Source: Rhizophlyctis rosea (lineage: Eukaryota > Chytridiomycota > Chytridiomycetes > Rhizophlyctidales > Rhizophlyctidaceae). Taken from it: a stretch of DNA of 64,000 nt. A program made the translations under genes and the position numbers. Where the stretch lies: positions 1-64,000 of the forward strand of contig JADGJC010000022.1 of NCBI GenBank assembly GCA_027596075.1, in the 5' to 3' direction. The notes below the pieces were generated by a model. The model was not told where the DNA came from. It saw only the letters and a list, made by a program, of their open reading frames with translations, and searched no databases. Shown here one piece after another: positions 23,036 through 34,875 of the stretch; position 1 is the first letter of the stretch; the number at the start of each line of letters is the position of its first letter.

Positions 23036-26000
23036 TTATGCTTTCACTACATTTTTCTCTTGATCGGAGGAGACGTTGCGGAGCTTTTCGTGGGAAGACA
23101 GTGAAGACACTGGAGGTGGTTTGTTGAATCCAGAAGTTGCGGGAGCGCTTTCGCGACTTATTGTGGTGGTGGTTGATCCCCGTCTTTTGAGGGCAGAGAT
23201 GTTGATCAATTTGAAGCTGATGAGGAGGGTCACGGTTGCGACTGCTGGGAGGATGTTTGCGGCATGCCGGATGGCGAAGGATGCGGTGGGGTCCGGAATG
23301 GCGAATTGGGCGATCAGGCTGAGGCCGGCACCAAAAATGATCCTTTTGAAAAAACAAAAATATCACTAACATGTTCAACCGAAATAGGTGCGCTGCGAAA
23401 GACCAACCAGTTGTACATTGACAAACCAATGAACTTGCTTTCATTGTACGTGGAAGCGACATCGCGAATCTGGAACGCCAGGGAGGTGACATATATCACC
23501 GCGATGACGCGCCCCATGACCGCCACAATGTCGAAAGGAGAAGTAGAGCATAGTCCTACGCTAATGTAGGAATCCAACGTAATGCGATCCTCCTCATTAG
23601 GCCTACACACGACCGTCCACACAATCAGAAACACAAGGACCGGGACTAATCCCGCCGCCATCCTCAGCCCCAACACCTTATCCGTAATAGCCCGAACCTG
23701 CGCCGACTTCGTGGACTCCAAGAAAATGTTTTTGATCCTACTAGTCTTCACTAAAAGCGCCAGCACGATGAGGAAGAACCCAACGTTGACGAGCCAAACC
23801 TCCATTGTGCACATCTCACCGCGTTTCGACAACATCAATGCCGACCCTAAAACCGCTATGATAGCCCCGATATTGATAATCGTCAAAAACACAAATGAGT
23901 TTCCCTTGACGATTTGATGGCGACGACACTGTACCAGTCCTGCTAAAGATATACCGAGATATGCCAAAGCCACCACCGCTATGATTCCGATCACGGTTTG
24001 GACAGAGTCGTCCACGGGCACCTCTTCCAAGCAGGCTCCCCGATTTTGCACAAGCGTAAACTTGTGACCTTCGGGGCAGTCGGCGATAGTCAGTGCGAAG
24101 GACGGGTATGGGTATGCGCTGTCTTGGTTGATGGCTGTTGCGACCAAGGGAGTGATGGAGACAGTATAGGTACCGGGCATTTTTGCGTTATCCGCTAGAG
24201 CTCGGAAACTCGCAACGCCATCGGTTGTCACAACGGCCTGCACTTCCTGTATAGAGGTACCAGTTGGATCGGTGAGGTTTAGCATCAGTATCAAGATGTT
24301 CTCGGGGTCGACGTAGCTGGATCGGTTGTACTGATCAGATGCGACGCTGGTGATGATTGGGGCAACCTCTCCTACGGCCATGATTGACGGTATGGTTGCA
24401 TTCATCAGCACTTTCGTGTAGGGAGAGATTGGAGGCTCGGAGGTCAAGTTGGTGAAGCTCTCGGACAATTTACTAGCAATGTTAAGCGATGTCACGAACG
24501 TGGTCCCCTCGATGAGCGGGTTGATCAGCATGTTGACTTTGACTTTGTAAGAGTCGAAGCAAATCGACCCCTTGGGTCCGATATTGTTGATGATTTGGAC
24601 GTTATTCCCAACAAAATTCAAGGTGCAGTTTGTGCAGGAGGAATCGAAGTACCTGATTGTATGTTGCAGACATGATTAGCGGGACAAATATAGAGTCAGA
24701 GGTTCTGTCCAGCATGCTCTCTTTCACTTACACGGCGCTACCACAACCGGTTGCAGAGCTACCTTGAGCATATACATTGTCTCCCAAGGTTAGAGTCGCA
24801 GCATTGTCAAGGCTAAATGCTCCACCCATCCCACTCTGACAATTCGTGAAAGTGGACCCACTGATTGTCATGAGAGTACTACCCAATACTTTAATGCATC
24901 CTCCGTTTGTAAGTGTGCTGCCAGAGTCGAAAACTGAGTTGGTGATGACTGCTGAAGTGGTGTCCTGCAATTTCAGAATCCCGCCCTCTCCTATGCTAAG
25001 TATGGACTGCGCGAGCGTAAAATTGGAATTCTTGATTGTGATAGTGGAAGTAGTGCCGCCGAAGATTACTCCACCGTCATTGATTGCACTCGAGTTGTAA
25101 ACGGTGCAATTGACAATCGAAACTGTGTTGCTGCCTCGCACGCCTGTTGGGAAATAAAAACTTGGTCAACCGATTCCATGCTGGATTTTCCCTTTCAATG
25201 CATTTAACTCACGCATGAATCCGCCGTTCGTTCCAGCCATTGAATCCGAACTGAAGCAATTCTCAATCGTTAAAATACCACTAGTGTCGAGGTAAATTGC
25301 GCCAGAATCCCGATATGCTATTGAATCTTGAGCTATCCAGTTGCGGAAAGTGGAGCTTCCCTTGAAATAACCAACGCCTCCGGAACTCGATGTTGTAGAA
25401 CGGATTGTTTGAAGCCCGTCTTTTATGAGAAGGCATAAGGGATGTGGTAAAAAGGGAAAAAAAGATACCTGGCCACCTGCTCACCTGCATAGAGTATACC
25501 GCCCGATAACTGGCAGAATGCCCCACCGATTTCTCCAAAAGAATCTGAGCATCGTAAGATTCGAACGCGAATTGAGCTTGACGCATGCTCCACAACCGGA
25601 TTCTCCATCGTCCGACTTCGCAACATTGTTGAAGCAACCACCGCCATTCCACGTAACTTTGTTGTAATTCGTTTTGGCCGAGCTGATTCCTAGTCCGCAT
25701 CCTCCAGCAAAGGTATTGCCTCGAGGGCTGTAGCACGTGCTGTTCGAAATGGTAACGTTGATCAGGGTTGCCGTCAAATTGCCCACGAGACCGCCGAGTG
25801 CGATTGGTCCAGAATAGCCGCCCACGTAGCCATCAAAGGAGACGTTCATCATTGTGACGGACGAATCGTTCGCCATGAACACGCCGTAGATATCATTTCC
25901 TGCCGAAAACCACATGTCATGTTTGGTCAAACATCGGGAAGACGAGGCTGCATTTATTGGTGATAATTACCGGGTTGTGGTGACAGAAAGGCGACGTTAT

Positions 26001-26241
26001 TCAGAATTGCCGTGGTGCGATTAAAGTACACCCACGGGCATCCCACGAACGCGCAGTTGTTGATGGTGACGGCAGGTGCCAAGTTGTAAATAAGCGGAGT
26101 GTGAGTCAAGTCGCAATAGAAGATCTCATTGGGAGGACATCCCGCGAACCAGTCGCTGGCCGCTCCGACAATACTAATGGTCGATGAGAAGGCAAACACG
26201 AATGAGCAAAGCACAACCCGCAGATCCCGGCTTAATTTCAT
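23036..26241 (-). CDS. beta-helix ectodomain/class C GPCR-like receptor, copy 1
   Basis: Predicted cell-surface receptor. Minus-strand exons: 26241-25971, 25899-25597, 25544-25485, 25419-25213, 25143-24732, 24652-23408 and 23342-23036, totalling 2805 nt (934 aa). A signal peptide (VVLCSFVFAFSSTISIVGAA) precedes about 400 residues of right-handed beta-helix repeats resembling chlamydial Pmp repeats (NGGGCFNN, GGAFCQLSGG, NGGCIKVLGSTLMTISGSTF, GMGGAFSLDNAATLTLGDNV). An all-beta linker and a short Cys motif (CPEGHKF...GACLE) follow. Seven helices begin near residue 637 (VIGIIAVVALAYLGISLAGL); helix 5 contains KFIGLSMYNW, typical of class C receptors. A Ser/Thr-rich tail ends it. The 52-nt intron 25545-25596 (GTTGTG donor) restores frame; without it there is a one-base shift. 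The last intron uses a GTTGGT donor. The ligand and G-protein coupling are unknown. Confidence 0.85.
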
Positions 26242-26782
26242 CGTTGCTGGAGGTTGTTTCGTTGAATCTTTGATAGAAGAAGTCTGAGCTCGCGATAGGT
26301 GCATGTAATATACACATGCTTACTTTAAATGATGTTGAACTTTCTGGATTGCACTGGTCAGTGATCTCATCACAGATAGAAGGACCAGTAACGCAGTGAT
26401 GCAAACAATAAACATTGCGGCTGGTACAACTGTTTTGTTTGGTGCTGGGCATTTGCCGGGTGTTGTGATTGGGATACCCTGGGATTTGCGTTGCCATTGT
26501 GGCGAGGATACTCATGAATGATTCGGTTCAAAAACATCCTCCCTCCACACAGTCATTAAGGTTGACTCGCATTGTTCAACTTTCCACCTGAAATTCACCC
26601 AAACATCCGGAATCACGAGGGTTCTGGGGGATGCGACGCAAGGTTTTCTTTATGTAGTCAATACAGCGCGACTCTGATGAAGCCATGACCCTAGTTGACC
26701 TCTACTTGCAGAAACGATCGTACATTTCATTTAAACCTCACCGCACTCCACATCTGGTTTTTCTCCTCGGAAGTTGAACAAA
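26242..26782. promoter_or_regulatory. shared divergent promoter of the receptor pair
   Basis: 541 bp separate the start codons of two head-to-head paralogous receptor genes, so both promoters must lie here or overlap. No specific operator was recognised. Shared regulation is an inference from orientation. Confidence 0.5.
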
Positions 26783-29700
26783 ATGAAACGGGTCATTTTC
26801 AGGACACTTGGGAGGCTTCTCGCCCTATGTGCGCTTCTTAGCGTAGTCTCTGCAGCCCCTGCACCCCCTACCTGGTTCACAAGCTGCGTAGCGAACACCA
26901 CATACACCTGTGTCAGTGCTGACACGGATCTCACCTTTACGACCGACGTAATCGTTCAAGGTTGTACATTTGTAAATTGCCCCTCCGTAACCTTCAATGG
27001 AGGGAACGTCGTTTTGCAAGATGTGGCATATTTGTACCCAATCCTGTCAGCAGCGAAAACTGTCAGCATTTCAACTACGCCGGGAACTGTCGTCAATTGG
27101 CAAAACGTAACCTTTGGCCACGTCAGCTATGCGAGCGCAAAGCGGCTTCTCGATATAGCCGGGACGACTGGCACCTTCAATGGCATCAACATATACAACA
27201 TTACGGTTGATCCCAAATCGGTTTTGGGCATCGCATACATTATCTCATCCAACATTACTTGTATCAACTGCAACGTGAACAACACAACGTCCACAACATT
27301 CTTACTCAACGGCGCATCCTTCCAGTGGCTTGGGGGAAGCTGCTCTAACAGCCAAAGTACACTGGCCGGTGTCTGTACCAACGCTGTCACTAGTAATTTG
27401 ACCCTCCAAGATATTGTAGCGTACGGGTTGCTTGCCAGCAATACCAATGGTGGGGGGTTGACTTATGCATTGCGTTCGGCCGTCATTGGGCAAAACCTCA
27501 CCATAACCCAATCAACTGGTACCAACCTGATCGCATTCCTCTCCACCTCCTCGTTGTCACTCAACAATGTGCTCGTTGATACCATTTCCCCAATCGGTTC
27601 GAGCTGCGCTATCAGAAGCGACTTTGGTTGCCCAGTCACGATTAACAATGCGGTTGTACGCAACTGCAAAGGTGGCGCCCCTTTCGTTGCTTCGCCCCGC
27701 TCCTTCTGGGATGTATCAAACACCCTTGTTGAGTATTGTGGCGGTGGATTTGCTGTTACTTCCACGGCACCGGTAAGGATAAAGATACCACAAGTGAAAT
27801 ATCTATTTGCCAGACTGATTTGATCGTATCACAGCAAGAACGTGTCGGGACTATCTATCTCAGAAATGGCGTCGTTGTTCGATCGAACACGGCCCTGCAA
27901 GGGATATTGTCTACTGATTATGGTTCCAAAATGATCATAGAAGGTAACTGATCTAAATTCTCCCAAGGTTCTATGCACCGAAGATCTTGCTAACGCTGCT
28001 CCTGACAATTTTTTTGTAACAGACGTTTTGGTTTACAACAATTCTGTCACGAGACAGGGCGTCATTTGGAATTATGCGGGGAGGATGTTGATACAAGGCC
28101 AAACAATCATAGCCAGCAACAGTGCACGCAACTATGGCGGCGCACTGGCGTCGAATGGCAAAGGGGCTGTCAATGTTATATCAGGCTCGGTTAGAATTGT
28201 GAACAACACCGCTGGCGTCGGTAAGCAATGACCTTTTGAAAACTGGTGCCATCCGATCCACTGAATTGTACATGCAGCCGGTGGTGCTTTGCACATGCAA
28301 TCGAACAGCAGGCTCACGCTGGTAGGGGATTCAGTTGAACTTTCGAATAATAGTGCACCAATGGGAGGTGGGATATACATGATGGCGGACGCCGCCAACT
28401 TCAGTGTGCAACCAGTTGTATCCGGGCCAATCGTCAACGACAACGTATGGATCGATTCGACTATCTTGTTCAAACAGGTCCAGCCGGCATTGCGATCGTT
28501 GCAGGGCGCGCCGCCGGTGAGATCAAGGGCGACACATCTGGAATGGAGCAACAAACCCGCCGCTCTCAACCAGAACTTCCCTCCTGGTGCTGCTCTTCCC
28601 GCCTTCTCAGTGGTAGCCCTCGACGCCGTGAACAATCCAGCATATCTAGACCTTCAACGCCCTGTCATCCTCAGCCTGTCCATGCCCACCGCCACCTTGA
28701 TGGGTGCAACCCAAAAGGCGATCCTAAATACTACGTCCCACGTCACTTTCGACAACTTGATTTTGAACGCCCCCATCGGTGAGCACCAACTCACCATAGC
28801 AGCGGTTTATGAAAGTATGGATGTAGATCAGGCTATCGTCTGGCCCAATGTCACCATCACCGTCGAAGCATGCCCGTACGGAACACGATTCAACAATGCC
28901 ACATCGACCTGCGCCAAAGTTTACAAAGTCACTGACACCTCGCGTATCGCCTTTGCGACAGCGAGCGCCATCGGCATTGCCATCGCCATTACCTGCGCGG
29001 CTACCCTCTACCTATACCAGAGCGCGGCCATCATCGCGAAAAACCAGCCACGCTTTCAATACATGATCGCTGCCGGTTCCGTAATCAGTCTCGCTTCCAT
29101 CATCAGCAGTGCGACTCCACACCGCTTTTCCTGCAAGCTTCCCCGCTGGCTTCACACCTTTGGAGTATTTGCTAGCGCCCTGGCACTCATTTACAAAATC
29201 ACCGCCCTCGGTACGGCCTCACTTGAAGCCGAGGTGGCCGATGAACAGATGCTGGTGCGTGAAACATCAAAAAAGAACAGAAAAGAAAAGGCGGAAAAGT
29301 ACAGATCCGTCCGAGAAAACGCAACGTTCAAAAACGCAACCGTCAATATACCCATCATCTTGACCGCCCATCGTCGTCGGGCTAGTCGCCTCCAGTATCG
29401 CCGAACCGTCCTTTACCATTGACCTCGTTCAAATCAAAAACTACTTTGTCATCAACCACTGCCCCACCACACGCTCCCAAACCGCCTTCACTATCCTAAG
29501 AGCCATCATAATAGCCGTGGCTTCTTACCTTGTTTTCGCTGGCCGGAAGCGACCTAGCCCCTTTGCTGAAGCCTCCTTCAATCTGTTTTCTGCCTACAAC
29601 ATGCTCGTCTTCGAGGTCGTGTTGTACATCATCGCCGACTTTGCCATAGCCGACGTGAGCATCTCCTTCATCCTGACCCAGCTGTCCGTCTTGATCTCAA

Positions 29701-29891
29701 ATGTAGTGTTAGTGTTGTTGTTGCCGGGGTGGAAGGTTGCCAGCGTGGCAAGCGGGAAGGGCTTAGTGGGCACGGGATCGAAGAGTGATCCCGAGAGCGC
29801 TTCTTTCTCAAACCCTCGCAAAGGTTCCTCTGGCACTATAGGAGGTGGTTCCGCGACCGGGACGAGACGCGGATCGGATCCGAAACTTTAA
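26783..29891 (+). CDS. beta-helix ectodomain/class C GPCR-like receptor, copy 2, with frameshift
   Basis: Paralogue of the minus-strand gene. Exons: 26783-27772, 27835-27943, 28023-28220 and 28278-29891. Signal peptide LLALCALLSVVSAAPAP, then a beta-helix beginning TWFTSCVANTTYTC and TFVNCPSVTFNGGNVVLQDV, which aligns with DWFAGC and AFVGCPWVYFNRTTAILNNV of the other copy. Pmp-like turns include NYGGALASNGKGAVNV and MGGGIYMMADA. The Cys motif CPYGTRFNNATSTCAK precedes helix 1 (FATASAIGIAIAITCAATLY). The long basic loop KKNRKEKAEKY leads to helix 4, where the frame breaks: at CCC 29367-29369 one C too many separates NIPIILTA from IVVGLVASSIAEPSF. Helices 5-7 then read well (FAEASFNLFSAYNMLVFEVV). 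Either the assembly has an error or this copy is a young pseudogene. If intact it would be 969 aa. Confidence 0.8.
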
Positions 29892-31367
29892 GTGTGCATA
29901 TTTTTTGTATGTTTCCAGAAGGGGGTGAGGATAGGCTGATGGGGACGGGAGGCTGGCGGGGAGAGGGACGGAGGAGAAATACGAGGCGGGCGAGGGAAGG
30001 GTGATTGTGATTAAGAGAGGAGAGGGTGGGGGGAGGGGTGGCATGTTGGGGCGCGCCGGGATTCAGAGGGTGGGGAGTGGGGGTGGGAGAGGAGGCGTGG
30101 TGGCGAGTGGGAGTGCGAGTGGGCTTTCACGTGCGCAAATGGCTGCCGCAAAGTCTACCAGCGTTGCTGAGCTCACGGCAACTCATTCGAGGTTTGTAAG
30201 ATAATGTAACAAGTGTTTTCATCACATACTCAGTGATTTGGTACACACAATAGTCCGCCAGTCTGCATAGAATAGTCTCTAAGTCGCACAAAAAGCCATG
30301 CACCAACTCCGTTTTATGTTTGAGGTTATTTTATTTGATGGGAGTGAATGTACCAGGCGCCTTGGCGCTTGCTTTGCGGTATGTGGCGACTATATTGGCA
30401 GTGTATACTTCAGCCGGATCGACCAGACGTCGGTTCGTTGGGCGGATCGGATTTCGAGGGAGCTGGTTGGTTCTGTTGCTTGCTCGTCAGTCTGTAGAAC
30501 CTGTAAGTCGCTTAGCACTGGGTACCAAGTGTGCCAGACGTCCCAACGACAATTGGAATCAGCAAACAATTGTCAGACATACACTAGATTGTACATGGTC
30601 CGAAAATGGTGTGTCGGGGAAATGATTGGCATTCTGGAAGGTACTTATGGTAAACGTCATCAGAAAACGCCACATGGTACTTGGAAACTGCCTACCTCAC
30701 TACTCGAGGATGCTCTAAACATGAGCATTCTCTGGGAACATGTTGATTATAGCTGTAAACATTTGGCGAGTTACGTCGTGGCCTCTGCTATCGTTCTCCG
30801 GAAGCCTGCCGTTGCCATTTCCTATGCGTTTGGCGGGATAGTACGTCACGGCTCACAACTTAAACATTGACGCTTGGGAACTTCTGCCCCCCACCTCACT
30901 CCCGCAGGGGGGTCAGTTCCTTCATCACAATGTTCATGACCCGCCCAAATGTGAAGTAACATCGATCAACGTCCGATAGATGATCATCTCCCAATCCATA
31001 CCCCCATGCTAATCTGTCGGATTAACATGCACAGAACCTTCCTGACAACAAACCCAAAGTTTGGTAAACAATGCAAATGATTTTCCTGAAAACAAAACCC
31101 GGATTTGGAAACTGCATAACATTTGTCTGATCAAAGTGATCAACAGACCCGTCGTCTGACCCGCCGTCCCGACCCGTCCAGACATTTTGAAAGTGGACTG
31201 TCCACACGATGCAAAAACATACGCTGGACCACCATCCGTAGGTTAGTGCAATGGGGAGTGTCGGGACGGCCACAAACCATGGATTCAGACGCTAAAAGGC
31301 GTATAAGAAACCCGTTCTACCTTCCCATTCCTGCAACGTAAAATACGCTTCACAATTGGTCGCCAAT
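29892..31367. other. gene-free stretch
   Basis: No gene was recognised. A 190-codon open frame at 30298-30870 has no domain and unusual Cys/Trp content, so I do not call it. G-rich sequence at 29925-30120 is low complexity. Confidence 0.4.
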
Positions 31368-33745
31368 ATGAAGATCTTTTCACTCTTGAGTTTGTTTGTA
31401 GTGTTGGGCTTCAGTAACCCAGCACTCGCCGCATGGGGCCTACTTGACGATGGTGTGAACGATTTTTTCGTCGACACGGGCTCTCTCTTCTTACTTTCAA
31501 CGTCTCGAGGTGCAACTTGCCGTCTAGTCCCTTTTCAAAAAAAGGATCGTATCTCTAACCGCTACATACACACAGGTCAAACGGCAACATCACCTCAGTC
31601 ATCTACAACGGCATCGAAATTCAAACTCCAGACATGTCAAAACCCAGCGCCATCAATTCCGGCTTTGGCTCATCCCAAGTCACAGCCGAAACGATCGGCA
31701 CGGACTATATCAAACTCACTGTCCAAAACTCTACATCCGCGCCGAACCTGATTCATTACTATGTGGCAAAGAAAGGGGACAATATGATCTACATGGCAAC
31801 ATATGTTACTGCTGCATACGTTGAATTGCGGATGCTCATGAGGCTTGCAACTCCTGTTGTGCCAACGGGCCCCCTGTGGGACGAGCAATCGCCCATGCTG
31901 ACAAAGATCCCGAGCGGGAGTGGATACCTTGAACCGGTATCGGATGTAAGAAATGGTACCGTGGTCGAAGGTCAGGATGTTTTCCTTGTCGGCAACGAGA
32001 CGAGGTCCAAATTTTATTCATCCGAACGTTTCATTGATGATCTGGTGAGTGGTGTGAGCGGGTACACCATTTTTCTTCCATCTTCTTATGCGGAAGATCT
32101 CTAAGTGCATGGAGTCACAGGTGCCGGCATTGGTGCATGGTATGTGAAGCCTGGCACTGCGTACGAAACGGCCTCGGGAGGACCTTTCATGCGCGATATC
32201 AACGACCAGGTGACAGCCAACCAGCATGCACAACATCAATTCGAAAGCAATCATTGTGTCAGCTTTGACATGACTTCTGGCTGAATTTCCCAAAGGTACA
32301 TGTTTTCAGGTCACTTACCGACGGAACCCGCCCGGCTGGGATTGAATGGGCCCATTGCGTTTGTCGTTACGAACGGCAGTGTGCCATCCGCGCAACTGGA
32401 CACAAGTTTTTTCGAGAATCTCAATATTACTGGCTATGTTCGGACATCCGACATCCGGTCGTGGCTACGTTCAGGGCACGACGGCAGGAGTTCAATGCGT
32501 AGGTATTGGAGCTTAAACCCTAAGTGATCCGGTTGTTGAAATGTGCCGAATACCTTACCACAGAATTGCGAAACGGTGCTGCACTGGTACAATCCAAGTG
32601 CTCAATATTGGACCAAAGGCACCAACGAAATATATACATCTCCCGCTATGAAACCTGGTCAGTAGGCGATTGACACCTGAGAATGACTTTCTTTCAGGAT
32701 GTCCAACAACTCATTGATTTCTGTAGGCACATACACAGTCAAAATGTATCGGAACGAGTTTCCAGTCTATACTGGAAGTGTTGCTATCACAGCAGGGCAA
32801 ACAATCGCTCAGAACATCACTTCGTCGGAGGCGAATCGCACAAATCTGTTCCAAATCGGTATGACACAAATTTCATATCTTGTAGCGTATTGAGTACTAG
32901 ACATTTGATCGTTATGAAAACCCGTTTCAGGCAACATTGACGGTCAACCCTTCGAGCTCAAAAATGGGAATAAATTCCTCCGTATGCACCCATCCGACGC
33001 TCGCATGGGCAATTTCACCGCCAATTACGTTGTGGGAGCAAACAACGCTACCGACTTCCCCATGGCACTTTTCAAATACATCACGCCCCCAACCATCAGT
33101 TTCGACCTCGCCGCCATTCCACCTAATGCCACTCTATACATTTCTACGACCGCTGCGTTTCAAGGGGGCAGGCCACTAGTCAAGATCAATACCAATACAT
33201 TTACTGCACCCCCCGCGCCAACAAATCTCAACTCGAGGTCCGTCACGCGTGGAGCGTATAGAGGGTTAGGCGAGCAGTATAATTGGAACCTTCAACCTTA
33301 TCTGATCGCCGGGACCAATGTGTTGACTATTGACGTAGCGAGTGGGAGCAGCGGCTCGGGCTTCCTCGCGCCCAATTACATTATCGATGCCATTTAGGTC
33401 GAGGCGCCTACGGGGACGCTGGTGTCGCCCCCTCCAGCTGGTGCATGCAAGCTCTATCAACCTCCTGCCACTACAACTCCGACCGTCACGTCTACAACCA
33501 CTTCTGGAGGCAGCGGCCCAATGTCGACAGTCGGTTCAACATCCGTTGCCGCAACTACTTCCATCACCACAACCAATGCTCCGACATCGACAGTTTCCAC
33601 CACATCCGTGAGCGACCAAACTTCAAGTTCTCCGACCCCCACTACATCTGCCACCCCTACCAGTACTGGCAGCGGCGGAAGCAGAATACGCTCGTCATGG
33701 CTCCTGTGGCTACTTGTCGTCATCGTGCCCATTCTTCTCCTGTAA
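31368..33745 (+). pseudogene. rhamnogalacturonan lyase (PL4), apparently inactivated
   Basis: The ancestral product was a secreted enzyme cleaving the rhamnogalacturonan backbone of pectin. It starts with a signal peptide (FSLLSLFVVLGFSNPALAAW). PL4 landmarks in order: SNGNITSVIYNGIEIQTP, FYSSERFIDD, GAGIGAWYVKPGTAYETASG, YMFSGHLPTEPARLGLNGPI, VLHWYNPSAQYWTK, YTSPAMKPGTYTVKMYRNE and FLRMHPSDARMGNF. Lesions: the 7-mer GACATCC is duplicated in tandem at 32443-32456, shifting the frame inside GYVRTSGRGYVQGTTAGVQC; the junctions near 32044/32105 and 32209/32297 do not join in frame with GT-AG sites; and an in-frame TAG at 33395-33397 separates the lyase from a Ser/Thr-rich stalk and hydrophobic tail (SSWLLWLLVVIVPILLL), which look like a GPI or membrane anchor. 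Each alone could be an assembly error or special splicing; together they indicate decay. Confidence 0.8.
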
Positions 33746-34453
33746 GGCGGAGAAGTAAGTTTTAGTGATAATGTTGGTCGTCCTCTGGCAGGACACAACG
33801 TTTAGCGATATCCAAGCCTTGTGTACGTTTTAGTGCAGCCCACCATTTTTGGCGCTATCGAAGGTGCCGTTGTGATATTGAAATAAATACTAAGTAGGAT
33901 AATGTGTTCGCTGTTTATTTCACCGGTCGCCCGTCAGGTGATGGATGGGTCCCTTCAATAAGCCATCGGGGCACTGTGAAGTATATAAATATCTGAGAGT
34001 GCTTTTCTCAGATGTATTCTGTGGGCAGCGGCGGAGCCCGAAAGGTAATGCAATCCATCGATGCATGTATTACTACATATGGGTTACATGCTGCGCGTTG
34101 CTCAGATTGCGCCATCATCAAGTACCCTACGATTAATCTAGTTGATTCTCAAGTGCATCGCTGCATGGGGCCTGCAAGATAGAATATGCTCCACGGAGAG
34201 TGAGTCTGGATAGCTTTGCGCGTCAATAGCAACGACCACCGGAACTGAATTATCACGCCCCACATTATATACCGGTTCAAAGACTTGTTCTGTAAGCATT
34301 TGGTGGTTTTCTCGCAGCCAGCGCACCGCATCGTATGTGTTTCCGTTGGATCTGTGATCCGTATAGTTTGGTCTCATTTGCATCTTCGAGTTTTTGCATT
34401 CTAGCAATCTCTATTTTAGGTTTTAGTACAATCATCACTTATTTGCCCATCGA
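33746..34453. other. gene-free stretch
   Basis: Nothing recognised between the two pseudogenes. Confidence 0.4.
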
Positions 34454-34875
34454 TTATGATGCCCATGGTGGTTCCGCCGCTGGCTGCAGAGGTGCACTGG
34501 TCTTGGTCGGCGGCGGCGGAGGAGGCATAAAAGGTGGTGGAAACGGAGGCATGCCATTAGGAGCACCGTTTGGAAATGGAGGTGGCGGTGTTTGTGGAGC
34601 TTTGTGGACCTCCCATCATGAAACCAAGCATAGAAGCTCCGGGCTGAATCAAGCGCAACACATACCTTGGGCACGAACGCTACCAAAACGTGCAATCGTT
34701 GACAATCTGTGCTGCGACTTCAGGCGGTAAGGGTGTAAATGTTGAATATACACGGGCATAACGCTGGCAACCACTTACAGGCATCTTCCCCTTGTTGTGT
34801 GACTGGCGTGCTGGGAAAGAATCATGAGTCAAAGTAGTCAAGTCCTTGTCGCGATAATCGCGTACTGGTCCTAAA
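34454..34875 (-). pseudogene. U1 snRNP protein C-like relic
   Basis: On the minus strand LTHDSFPARQSHNKGKM matches the zinc finger of U1-C, the splicing factor that stabilises U1 snRNP on 5' splice sites. A candidate second block (VAAQIVNDCT) and a Pro/Gly/Met-rich tail (GASMLGFMMGGPQ, then FPNGAPNGMPPFPPPFMPPP to a TAA at 34454) follow, as in U1-C. Of the four zinc ligands, both Cys (expected YCDYC) are gone, the first His remains and the second appears to be Pro. The tail changes frame at a 10-bp imperfect tandem duplication (TTTGTGGAGC/TTTGTGGACC, 34591-34610). No intact start was found. A functional U1-C is presumably elsewhere in the genome. Confidence 0.6.

Noticed and set aside
30298..30870. 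190-codon open frame on the plus strand
   Set aside because: No signal, domain, splice context or biased codon use; Cys/Trp-rich composition looks like untranslated sequence.
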